From Stichopus chloronotus (Eukaryota; Echinodermata; Holothuroidea; Aspidochirotida; Stichopodidae), in contig CM037830.1 of NCBI GenBank assembly GCA_021234535.1, forward strand, positions 20,887,116 through 20,951,115: DNA of 64,000 bases. Direction: 5' to 3'. The translations under genes and the position numbers were made by a program. Within the stretch, counting starts at the first letter, position 1. Each line of letters opens with the position of its first letter. The notes beneath the pieces are model-generated. The model was not told the DNA's origin. It saw only the letters and a program-made list of their open reading frames with translations, and searched no databases. Of the stretch, positions 1 through 11,600 are shown piece after piece.

Positions 1-276
1 GAAAAAGTTTAAAAGGACATTATATTGACATTCTCAATTTCTGAATAAATAACAGGAAGAATGGATAGTGTAATGCTGGGTACTTTTTTATTTATTCTCT
101 ATGCTGAAGTCCTCCATTTACGTTACTGCAGAAGCTGTATGTCTTTTTGTTTCGCGCAAGTGCTCAATTTAGTGCCTTAGTATTGGCAAGGATCTGTGTC
201 AAGTGAACCTTGCAGCACCTTGGATATCTGTGATGGGGCCCAGGCGATCCGTTCGCTCTCATCGGTTGCTTCAGAG

Positions 277-607
277 GTCCGGATGTGCGCTTGCTTTTTG
301 AACAAAGGGACCGAATCGATGTTTACTAGCAACGGTTGTTAGGGAATGTAAACAACGATGATTCTCCCAGACTCCAGGAAAGGAAGTCCGGATGCGCGCT
401 TGCTTTGGAACAAAGGGAACGAGCCGATGTTTACTAGCAACGGTTGTTACGGGACGTAAACAGCGATGGTTTTCTCAGACTCCTCGACCACTGCTGAGGC
501 CCGGGAAGAAGTCCGAGGTGCTTGTTTGCCCCGGGAAGAAGCCAACGAGTCGATATTTGCTGGCAGCTATTGCTAGTTGAGGTAAACATTGCCGACTTTC
601 CCAGACT
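277..607 (+). repeat. Tandem repeat, three copies of about 110-125 bp
   Basis: Copies begin at 277, 386 and 511, each opening with a GTCCG-type word and containing an AACAAAGGGA- or GAAGCCAACGA-like stretch, a GATGTTTACTAGCAACGG-like block, a GTAAACA word and a final CCAGACTC. Copies 1 and 2 are very similar; copy 3 is more diverged. Confidence 0.8.
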
Positions 608-1339
608 CGTGGCGGTCTGCCGCCTAGACTTTGCAAAGTCTTTCTCGGCGAATGAATTCTCCTCCTTTGATACATTCCTCACAATCTGAGCTGCAGCCTA
701 CTTACACCCAACCGAGGACATGTACTCATCTAGTAATAGCGTTTCCCTGTGATCACCGTCCGCCGGAAAGACTTTGGACACTCGATATAATTATGTACAA
801 ATGAATAGTCACGTTTGACGTTAGGGTTAATACATATGAAAATACTACGCGTTGGTCTCATGAAATGAGCCAATAGCAGCGATCGAACAATGAGAGAAAA
901 TAATGGCACCTAGACTTACTTTCACCGTATCACCAGATTTGCCTACGGCAGAAAAAGGATATCGCTAAGAGAGGCCTCAAACAGTTGAAGGAGAGTAGAA
1001 TATTGCCATGATAGTTACGTAACTAATCAGTTGTATGTCCTTTCCCCATCATCACTCCCATCATTTCTCACGATGGCCGTGATTGGCTTCTACCGAATTC
1101 GGTAGCGAAAAACAATGGTGTTAGTTAAAAGTTGTGTGCATAATTAAAACGAGTGTCCAGAGTCTGCGAGGGCAGCTATCAGTGGGGGGAGTAAACACTC
1201 TTCCGGAAGATCAGTACAGTGTGGGTGTTCAGAGGTGGCAGAACCAAGATTTACAGAAACTTTCCAGCCCAAGCAGACTCTGCAGAGTCTATCTGCCTCC
1301 AGGATGCCGCAACGTGACCAGATTCAGCAGGAAATCGAA

Positions 1340-1440
1340 GGTATAAAAGGTCTGAGCGCGCTCATGACGAGCAGTCGGAGTTAGAGTCAGAGTCGAGCAG
1401 TTAGGCGAGAGGAGAAGACCAGGACAGAGAAGATCCGTCG
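1340..1440 (+). promoter_or_regulatory. TATA-box promoter candidate, possibly inside a decayed LTR
   Basis: GTATAAAAGG at about 1340 is a strong TATA match. It is followed about 30 nt later by an AGCAGTCGGAGTTAGAG stretch, the kind of start region often seen in Ty3/gypsy LTRs. No protease, reverse transcriptase or integrase reading frame is nearby, so it would be a solo or broken LTR. No host gene start is evident downstream. Confidence 0.35.
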
Positions 1441-1464
1441 GGAGCCGCCGCTCATCATGAGCAG

Positions 1465-1880
1465 GTACTGTTTATCTATAGGTCGTTTGTATATTGTTAG
1501 CGGCCACAGTATATTTAAAGGACCTGCTGTGAGACACTTGTTTATCGTTAGCGGCCACAGTCTTTCCACAGGGCCTGCTGTGAGGCATTTGTAAATCGTT
1601 AGCTACCACAGTTCATCAATAGGGCTTGTGGTCGGCCATTTTCAAATTGTTAGCGGTCACAGTTTATTTACAGGACCTGCTGTGAGACACTTGTCTATTG
1701 TTAGCGGCCAAAGTTTATTTGTAGGATTCAAGGTGAGCCTTTTTTTTTGTCGTAAGTGGGCACAGTTTAACTGTAGGGTTTTAGATGACCCGTTTGTATA
1801 TTGTTAGCGGGTACAGTTTATCGATAGGAGAGGCCGTGGCCTTTAGTGTATCGTTAGCCGTCACATTTGTTTAGTGTATC
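1465..1880 (+). repeat. Degenerate minisatellite, about 8 units of about 50 bp
   Basis: The word TTGTTAGCGGCCACAG (with variants) recurs about every 50 bp from near 1493 to near 1855, each followed by a TTTAxxxxAGGxCCTGCTGTGAG-type half-unit. Units decay toward the right end. Confidence 0.8.
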
Positions 1881-4800
1881 AGTAGGACAAGACCAAAACG
1901 CCAGCGCTTGTGGAGGAGAACTACTTGTGAAGGAGAGGTTGCTGTCCCAGACGTCAGCGCTTGTGGACAAGAGAGGGGTTGCTGTCCCGGACGTTGCCCT
2001 ATATTGTTTCATGTGCTTTAAATAATTACATCATATTGATTCTAATTGCACTATACATTAATTGATCACTACGAAAGAGCGCACCAATTATAATACAGAG
2101 AAACGTATATATCGTCTTTGCCTACTGTTTCACCTGTGTTGTCCTGCGCGCACCCCATCCACCCCTTTATTTCTCCCCTTGCCCGATCTATCCCAAATAA
2201 GAAACCACATCGGAAGTGGCGTTACAATAGCAAATAATAGCATCTTTATTCAGTGAAACAACATGTATAATTCAAGATCCCTCTGATTTCCTTTTAAAGT
2301 AATTATTTTTACGTTTTCTACAAGATGGAATATTTCTTTCTTTTAATTTAGATATTGGATTGTGATTATTAATTTAAGCAAATTGAAGACATATTCGACC
2401 ATTACCAAAGTCTTTACATCCTTACTAAAGAAGCCCAGAAAATACATATTTCAAGCAGACCCCGATTTATCTCAAATATTTCGGGCATTGTGTACAAGGT
2501 AGATGTATGTTTCAACAGGGGGGATCCAGGATTTGGAAGGAGTGGGAGCCAGTATAACGATTACTGATCGCCGTCCTGTAGGAAGGGTCATAGGGAAGTG
2601 AGTCCCCTCCCGTTTGGAAAGTTTTCGACAACATGGGATTGGCATGTGATGATACATTTGATGCTATAGATTTGAACTGAATCTTTCTTTAGGAAATTCT
2701 TTTTTAGCAATGGTTTTATTTTTTCATCTTCCTTGATGAATCTGGCACTATTAGATACTTTCATTTTCTTCCTTTTTTAACCTGGCTCATCCTCCGCATC
2801 CCAGCCTACACCCCTGCCCAGGTCATAGTGTCACTTAAAGAAACAACTGATCTTTGGGGAGGTTTCTGACTTGAGGGGTTTCCCTTTCCCTCTAGAGTTT
2901 TCTTCAACAAACAGGTCTTACTTTATGCAAAATGCTGAAATTGTTTGTGCTTTTTCATATGGATGACTGATAAAAAAAATGTAAATTGTCGCGGGTTTGT
3001 TGCAAAATATATTTTTCTTTCTGTGTGTGTCTCAACTGCAGTCATGCTATGTTGAAGTTCTCTATAGAATAGGTTTCAAATTAATGTTTCCAGATAGCTG
3101 GATGATAATTTCTTGCATGAATTACTTTTTGTTCAGATCACCAAGAATTTCAATTCAAATCAATTGCGTGAAAAAGAAGAGTAAAGAGAGAAAAGGAAAA
3201 GTATGGAAGATATCGGCATTTTACTCAATAGAAAAAAAAAAACATACGTACATCAAAAAGAGTCTGATTTCATTTCAGAATAATTATTTTTGACGTTTCT
3301 ACAAGTTATCAAAAGTTAGAATAGTAGAATGTAGTGTAATGTAATGAATGGAATGAATATAATGTAGAATGTAGTTAACGTTGCTGGTATCGAGGACATT
3401 GTTCTGTGAACGTACTAAAAGGTAATAGTAAGATATGGTACGGTACATTTTTTTAATGTAATCGATGTTGGGGTTATTATGATACTTTAATGGTGTTGAT
3501 GACGTCATTAACTATGTTCTCGGCATTTTTCATTTTCTTCACACTTTCGAGACGGTTACATTTCAACATTGAAAATGTAATTTCGAAGTTTGAAAAATGC
3601 AGACTCTATAGTTGGTTTTGGCCTAACTCTAACATTTTTGTAAGGGCATAGCATTATGGATAAAAAACAATTAGAGGCAAATTGATGAATTTTAGATCAT
3701 TACCAAAATGTCGAGTATCGGATAAATCATGACCCTGGATCGATATGAAATAATGTGGTGTTCGAAATTGCCTCTAATGTAAAAGGAAGTAGTTCCATTT
3801 GGGTGTTCGTCATTTTGGGGATCGAATGCCATATGGGCCACTTTCTAAATCATGAAATATGAGTCTTTTTCTATAGTGTTTATGTTACAAAGGAGGACGG
3901 TCTGTACATTAGCACTAAGGCAACTGTGGGATGTTTAGGATATGAGGGCTCATGGTAAGAATGGGCCGTATGAGCTATTGTGCAAAATCATGCAAAATGC
4001 TCCTTTTCTTCATAATTCATATTTCATCAATGTGAAGAACGTCAGTGTCCTTGGGCTCTTGTTTTATGTTTTTACCTCCAGGCCTGTGACTGCAATATTG
4101 CAATAGTGCCTCATGTTAACATGTTGCAACATGTTAGGTTGTTTTGTCCTGATGACTCACAAAATTTAAGTTAAAATTAACAAAAAAAATCAACGTTTGG
4201 CTAATGTCAATACAATTCCTGCATTTATTATCGGCATGCACCCAGCTTCAAAGAAATAAAGTATCGAAGTATGAAATTATTTAATTAGATTTGTTATTTA
4301 TGTGGACATGTGCATATACCTAGGTAGTGAGGGACCATAATTGTGAATCTGGAGTATTCAACCTCCAAGGAAAGACGTCCTCTGATAATTTCAATCGAAT
4401 GCAAATTTTGATGTTGTTACCTCTAGACCTGTGTCAGATTTCTGCTAAATTCAAAACGTTAGTTGACCTTTTCGAGCTTTCGAGGCGTGTCATAAATAGA
4501 AATAACGCCTTTAGAAATTCCACAGACATTACTGATCACTGGTGTGCTACTACATGGTCTTTCTTGAAGGGTAGTCAATGACCGGGAGTTCTTAAATGTG
4601 TTTCATTCTCAAGATAATAGATCCAACAAACTTGATCAAAGCAGACTTTGTTCTCAAACGCACGTACCCCGCCATGCAATTCCAAGACGTAACTGGACTT
4701 AACAGTCGGTAGTGAGATGATAAACAAGTTACCAGGATAATATCACGACGATGGAAGCACACATTTATATAATGATGTAGGTTCGTGCAGATGTGCACAT

Positions 4801-5736
4801 TTATAGAGATACATGAATATGTGTCAGATGGATTAGGCCAAATGTGGCAGAGGCTGATGAAGTTCTCAATCTTTTATTATTCCCCTTAGCATATCTTAGC
4901 TTTTTCGAGGGACCCATGTCTGGGCAAAGAAAAGTTACAACTTATGCATGATAGGAAACGGATGTTCTTACTCAAATTATAAGGAATTGAATTAGAAAGA
5001 GAAATTGTTGCAAAACTACATTACCACTGTATGCCTATTTTTGAAAATGTAATCTCCTCATCAAGGTATGTGTCATACATACAGGTGTAAAATTTAGAAT
5101 TATTGAGTTATTATTTGGCACCTAACAAAAAGAGAAAAGAATTTGTGTCCTTGTCTGACGTAGAATCAAAAGGAAGCACGGAACGAAACAAAACAAATTT
5201 AATGAAAAATGTGTAAACGTGGTTTTACTTTGCTTTTGTATTTTGTCGGTGTGGAAACTGAAAAGAAAACATATGCAAAAGCAATGTGAGATATTAAAGC
5301 CCCACTGACCCAATTCGTTAACAGCGACGAAGTTCGAATCGAACGTGATTGGTCTGTAGTAGCACAACTTGTTCAAGTTCACTGTATTGTAACCAATTGC
5401 TATAGCGGTAAATCAAAAGGGGCTTTGTCTGATGCTTTGACTACTTTGAGCTAATCAACAAAAATAGGGGATGCGGTTACGGCTACGAGCTGTGGATAAA
5501 ACTGATATCTACAGCTTGCATAACTATAACTACGCAAATGGAGGACAAACGTTATGGTTAGTCTTATTGTAATTATGCACCTGCACCTGTTTTACCATTT
5601 TGATATCCAAGGAATCCTTGAAGATGTTCCACAGCTGTCATCAGCCGGGGTCTCAAGACGAACCCCAAACACCACATAGATTTGCTCTAGAAATTTGTCT
5701 CAAAATTCCAGCAGTAGAGTCCGTTTCAGTTTGTAC

Positions 5737-5765
5737 CTGACGATGAAAGCAGTGTCTTTCGAAAC
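5737..5765 (+). other. Hammerhead-like or retroelement 3'-end hairpin motif
   Basis: The sequence reads CTGACGA, then T, then a 5-bp stem GAAAG/CTTTC around a 6-nt loop, then GAAAC. This is the order of the hammerhead ribozyme core (CUGANGA, stem II, GAAA) but with one extra base before stem II. Similar hairpins occur at the 3' ends of some retroelements. I could not establish helices I and III. Confidence 0.3.
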
Positions 5766-5989
5766 ATGTCGTATTTATTGCATTAATTTCTTTAACTTGT
5801 TAGATGTTTTCTTTAAAATCTGTGGTGCTTTCTTTCCTTGTACATTATCTCTATGTGTGAATGTATTATGTCTGTGACTTACGAAACTGTCATATGCGTC
5901 AAGTAAGTTACACAAAGTTCAGAAAAATGTCATGACGTCACCAGGTCAAATATACTCTGAAAAAGTGATCAACAATCTCCTTCAAGTGT

Positions 5990-6090
5990 TAAACCGGATA
6001 AGGACCAAACTTGGTCTGTAATTGCCCCAGTATAAGATGTAATGTCCGCGGGACCGATGAGGTAATAGGTCAAAGAGCACGTTGAATGCA
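5990..6090 (+). repeat. Dispersed repeat, copy 1
   Basis: Shares with about 43204-43295 an ordered series of words: AAACTTGGT, a variable part, AT(A/G)AGATG, (A/G)TGTCCG, CGATGA(C/G)GT and ATAGGTCAAAG(A/G)GCAC. The match is roughly three quarters identical by eye, so both are old copies of one family. Its class is unknown. Confidence 0.45.
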
Positions 6091-8610
6091 CATGAATGCG
6101 ATACACTATTTCAACATATGCGATCACTTTTTGAGCTGAGAGATTACGTCTAGTAACGAAGTTATATTCCATAGTCCCTGACTCATTATATATACCACAC
6201 AAGGAGATGAGATGCCAACGTAATTGTGGGTAATAAAATTGAATCACACAACACCTTTTCAGGGAGGTTTAAGAAATTCTTTGTCGGGTTGGCGATTTTA
6301 AGTGTAAAAATATTGTGGGCTTATTCGACCCGTACGCCGGGACATGTACAGTAGGCTACACCAGACTGCTAAATAAGTTTGAATATTCAGCATGCTCCGT
6401 CCTCTTTCCACATGGAACAATCTGAACGATACATGCAATTCAGGGCGTTTTTTTGAGAACATGGAATGATTGGTGGTTTAATAAATTATAAATCATTCTG
6501 TCTTACTTTTACTGTTATACATTTGGTTCTAATGACGGGCTTTTTGCCACATTGCTAGTGCACATCAGAAACGCAGAGTTTACGTTGAGAAACGCCGCGT
6601 ATTGCCTATTTGCGCGTCTTTTACAGTCATTGCCAAGCACGAGTGTGAGAGAGAAGCGATAGGAGTGGCATTTGCAGCTCCGTGGATTGCCTAACGATTA
6701 CATGTGTTAAAGCAGGGTTTCACAGATTTATTAGTCAGTGTCCCAGTGAAAATTTTGACCAATCAGAAGGGTCCCAACCGTTGAACTTCTTCAGGTGGCT
6801 ATTAAATCTGTTTATGTTTGAGCCAAAGCGAGAGAAGCAGTACTTTAATCCTTGAAAATTCAGGCATTCCAAATAATTTTTTCAGGCGTCCAGTCATTTT
6901 CGGGGGGGGTCATCCCATGCAGACTTTGCTGAACCTCGTTTTAGAGTACGGTATTTACTGCATATCTTCGTGCGTACAGCAACCTTACGTAACGTACATG
7001 TTTCCTATATGTAAACTGTCAGCTTTGCATTGTAAAGTTCTCGATGCTAAGTCCATATCCGAATGACCTGTCACGCCAGTAACAAGGGATTAATTGAACA
7101 GTGTATAAGTTTCTTTGTCTGAGAACTTAAACTGTAAATTAGTATTTCGTCATTTTGTTTCCATTTCAGTTGATTCCTGTAATTTTAAGTGTTTTAAGAG
7201 AATTTGCCACAGAACCGTCTTGCTCCAAGTAATGAAAGACTTGTCCTCCAACTGCAGTGACGTTTTTCCTTAGTATATATAGGAAATTAATACGGAAGAC
7301 TTTGCCATCCGGTTGACAGAATGATGACACAAACGTATATTTCTCGTAATGATTTCTCATATACGTCAAAACTCACGTTTTCAGGTTGATTCACATTTAT
7401 AGCACATTACGATTGAAATTTGTATGGTTTTAGCAGATTGTTATATTGTTTTAGCAGATCAATAGTCTTACCGAACACTATTACTGGTATGTCTGTTGAC
7501 ATTGCGTCCACGGTCCAATGAAACAAATACTGGTATGTAATTACAATTGAACAGAGGTATATTGTCGTAACAGAATGAAAAATAAAAACTACGGTTTAAC
7601 TGAAGTGGTTATCTACATATGGAATGAAGTACTATAGCACCGTTTCATGCTTCACGGATATGTTTGTGTAGAAAATATAGTGTAGGCTATAATGCAATGT
7701 GTTAGTGTAACGATAGTATATAGTATATTAATCTAAAGTGAAATTGTCCATATTTAAACATTTCCTTGATAGAAATTTTAAAAATTGCAGCATAAATACC
7801 AACCACCTCTTTCTTTCCAATTTTCATCTAAACATATGATATCACGTATAGGGGGACTGCTTAAGGACACAAGTTTGTGAATTTTCTGTTTCGGCTACAT
7901 GATAGGATCATAGACTCTATCATACCCCGGTGTCAAGTTCCGTTTTACACCATCTTCTTAACGATATTGTTGTAAACGAGGTATTTATGCTGTTCTTTAC
8001 GTGTACAGATGCCAATAGTTTCCCTTTTTAATTCTCATCATTAATCATTCTAATATATGCTACCATGCAAGAATTCAAGGAAAGGTCGCTTGAAGCTGTT
8101 TTAGCACTAACGTGTCAGTTCTTCTGAAGGCACTTCATCTGCCTCGTTTATATTTGTATACCCTCATTTACAATGTCTCGTCGGTAGGAAAATACTTCCA
8201 AAAACGAACGCCTAATTAACTAGAAAATGCACTCGTTTTAAGGTGTAAGACGTGGTGCTCTACCACGCGAGTATTTTATTTTAAATACAAAAACTATGAT
8301 ATTAAATAGGAAATACTTGGCCATAGCCTCCACTAACAACCAATCAGATCCCTTGAATGATGTATCGGAAAGGCCGGCAGAGCAATACAGCAGCGGCATA
8401 CCGTGTTTCATTTTTCCTGCAGTTTACTGAGGGAGTACCTACAGAGAAGATATACGGTGTACTACTGTGTCGACAGGAATAACAGCTGTGTAAAACACAC
8501 ACACATACATCATCAGGAACCGGCTGGTTTGCAGATAGCACATTTATTGCAGAAATATCAAATTATACTTTATTCCGAACAAGATCTTTAACTTCGGTAT
8601 TAGTTACTAC

Positions 8611-8690
8611 ATGCGAAACGAGGACTATGGCGTCGAAGTTCATCAGTCGAATCTACGTAGCTGTGCTTGTTTATACTTCGTTTCTGCGGG
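8611..8690 (+). other. Overlapping upstream ORF of the receptor mRNA
   Basis: An ATG at 8611 in another frame reads through exon 1 (26 codons plus two bases). After splicing it meets a TGA in the first bases of exon 2 (18862-18864), giving a 27-codon upstream ORF that overlaps the main start at 8627. Its context is weak (T at -3, C at +4). If the transcript starts upstream of 8611, this ORF could reduce translation of the receptor. Its presence is seen in the sequence; its effect is inference. Confidence 0.5.
8627..8690 (+). CDS. Exon 1: start codon and signal peptide
   Basis: The ATG at 8627 has A at -3 and G at +4, a good initiation context. The 21 complete codons encode a short basic N-terminus and a hydrophobic core (Y10 to F19), typical of a secretory signal peptide. 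The exon ends in GGG/GTAAGT with phase 1, which joins in frame to exon 2 and gives a Gly at the junction. An out-of-frame ATG lies 16 nt upstream at 8611. Transcription start and any 5' untranslated exon were not identified. Confidence 0.8.
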
Positions 8691-11600
8691 GTAAGTTATT
8701 TCATTCCTTTTTTTTTTTTTTTGCGGTGTCCAGGTTTTCATTATATATGTAAGCATGTGAAATTTGGGAATTATTGCATCAAACTTTAACCGGGCATAGA
8801 TCTTAATACTTAAGCCTAAATTTAAAGCTATCAGTTCTAAAGTGTGTACTTCTCTTTACTCTGATTACATTACATTTACAAACCGTCAAATACCGAGGGT
8901 TTCGTTTTATCCATACTTACACCGAACGGAAGTTATAAGCACGTATTGTCTGCATGTACATTTAGTTACCACCTCCAACTTCGTCCATAACTTTTGGCTG
9001 CCCTATTGTGAAATGTTAAGGATGGGGGATCTTGTTTGCTGCAAATGTCCCAATACTCCAAAAGGGCAATTCTGCAAGTGCTTCTTGTGACCTTATAACA
9101 CATTTCTGTACCCCACCCAATGAGCAAAATAAGGATGGCCTGTGACATAAATTTCTACATACCGAATATATTGATGAGATCACGTGTTATAACTGCTATT
9201 AATTTATGGTATGAAAATGGCATCAGAAATGGACACTAAAAGTAAATTCATTATACATTTACAAGGAGGGGTGGAGGTTGTTGTTGTTGGCTGTTGCTGT
9301 GATGTTGTGATATGTTCGCATGGATTAGGAATACGCTGCTGGGTCGGAAAGTGTCCCTGATTGTGGAAAATCTTTCAGAAGAAACTAATGAGAGACTATA
9401 TTTGCAATGGCATATGCACTAATGATCATTTAAAGACATATTCACAGCTCGTGTCAAACTGTAGTATTCTGAATCGAATGTGATAATTTCCAAATATTGT
9501 AATTATGAACACGACTTGAGCTGCTTCAGATATGCAGGGGGTGATGCCCTTCGAATGTGCTTTTGCGAGACTTTTGTATAATGTAGATGTAAACATGTTG
9601 CACCTATATTGACTGACTGTACAGAGCCGGTTGCAGTTTTCACGGTTCAGATACAATTTCAAATGTCACAGTTATCGGTGATTAGTTTCGGTAGATCGTT
9701 ATGGAAGGAAAAAAAAAAACTTTTATGATGGTCTCAAAGGAGTTGAACGATCTAACGTCGACAGCCCTCTCAACTAATTTTATTTCTCTCCCCAACAGTC
9801 GATCTACCTAATTCAAACGTATGCCGAAAATTAAACCTCAAACGTCCCTTCATTTCTTTGTAGGTGTGTCACGTATCACCCCGTTCAACATACGTCAACA
9901 CATTTCCACTTGAGCTATAACATTATTACCTATACGTTATACTGGACTACGAATTTAAAGCACAAAACAGTCCATTTTCTTTTACCAATGGCGCAATTAC
10001 AGGACATGCTCCATATATCAACAACAAAATAACTTTTATAAAAAAAAGGAAGCCTTTATAATTTTTTTCTGTTTCATTTTAACGATCCTGGAATCCGTTT
10101 CATTCAGTGATCTTTTATTGGATGGGGAATAAAAAAAATCCAAGAAGTCTTTCCAAAAGGGCCATCATTCTGAAATAGCTTCTTTCGACGTGGAAAAACT
10201 TGCAGACCATTCTAAATGTAGTGAGTAAAATACAGATTATTATGAATTTTCTACAGAAATTACCGAACACAGTAATGTCTAAATGAAGTAACACTTTATG
10301 ATTGCTCGTGATGTTTTGGTATGAACATCAGAAATGGTTCACTGAAAGTACAATTGCACATATAAAACCGAAAAGACATAGGAAAGCTTGGCAAAAAGGA
10401 AGCCTTATGATTTCCGCATGAACTTCTAGTTTACATCATCTTCCAAGGGTATCTGTCTTTTATGGACTGACTGAGTGTTTCTGTTGTTACATTCTCACGG
10501 AGCTTCTGGTGACTTCCGTTATATAAGCTGCAGGAAGCCACATGTCGTAAAGTGCTCTTTAAACTGCACTTCAAGCACCTCAAATACACAGCAGGTATGA
10601 CTTTTGGCCAAACTCGTCATTCACTTGCTTTCTACGATTGAAAGAGCTTTGGGAGAAAAGCTTTGAGCTTTTCTCCTAAAGTTGTACACTCATAATTGAA
10701 AGTAGGGACTTTTGGTAAACTCTTGAAATTTTGCGTTGGTCTCGTTCACATCCCGTTACCCCCAATTCCCTTACCAATTGTGGAGGGCAACTTGGAGTCT
10801 TTCACATACGCCTTTTCAGCGGTGAGGGCATATGTTGAGAAAGTTAAGTCGAGTATGTCGTCGCATACCAACAACTATGTTCTCAAGGCAATGTCTTGCG
10901 CGTGTTTATCACAGACTGTGCAAATGGGATACTCTAACAGTTACTGAAATACATATGTTGTCAGCTTTGACAAATTGCAAGGGTTGTATCAGATTCAGAG
11001 CTAACGGGGAAGAAAAATGAAGTTTCTTTGTGTCACACTTTTTTTCTGAAACATCAAAGTTTCACTGCCCTGCGTATTCCTTTTAAAGGTAAATTGTTTT
11101 TGAAAATTTATATTTAAATCATCTAATAATGTATCTGTCACAGATAAGACTAAAAAATCTCAAGTTAACAAAGCCAATCTTACCTCAAGATTTTTATCAA
11201 TTAAAGTGACTTTACCGCACTTTGTACTTTTCAAACATATCAAATGGGTTACTTCCTCATCAAAAACTACGATTGAATGAAATCAACATAACTTTCTTTT
11301 CCTTCTTTTTTATCATAGGTTAATTAGAAAGGTTTGGTTATAGGTAGCGTGGTAGCAATCAAAACTAGAGCTGAGTAGAAAGTCAATGCAAAGCAAAACG
11401 CCGGTAAACATTTAAATGATGAATATATTAAAGTGAGCCTATGTCTGTTGATTATTGGCCAACTCTTAGCACTGTAAGAGACAATGTATATGTTTCTTCC
11501 TTTTGTTCTTAATCCAAGGCTCGTTGTAACACTGAAAGAAACGTATGTCGGTAGCTGCTTTCTGTCATGGCGTAATGTCATGAGCATAGTGACTCTAATG

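Larger units (their letters stand above)
1..2260. other. Upstream region with tandem repeats and LTR-like promoter
   Basis: No gene is supported. The segment carries two tandem arrays (277-607 and about 1465-1880) separated by a promoter-like block near 1340. The short ORFs here are interrupted and have no recognisable domain. CpG-containing, somewhat GC-richer sequence sets it apart from the AT-rich DNA that follows. Confidence 0.5.
2261..8610. other. Intergenic region upstream of the receptor
   Basis: No supported gene on either strand; all ORFs are short and without family features. It holds a similar stretch of about 45 bp at 2279-2325 and 3260-3306, an AATGTA/AATGAA-rich simple stretch at about 3319-3376, a retroelement-like hairpin at 5737-5765 and a diverged dispersed repeat at about 5990-6090. 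The receptor promoter should lie near the right end, but I see no convincing TATA box there. Confidence 0.5.
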
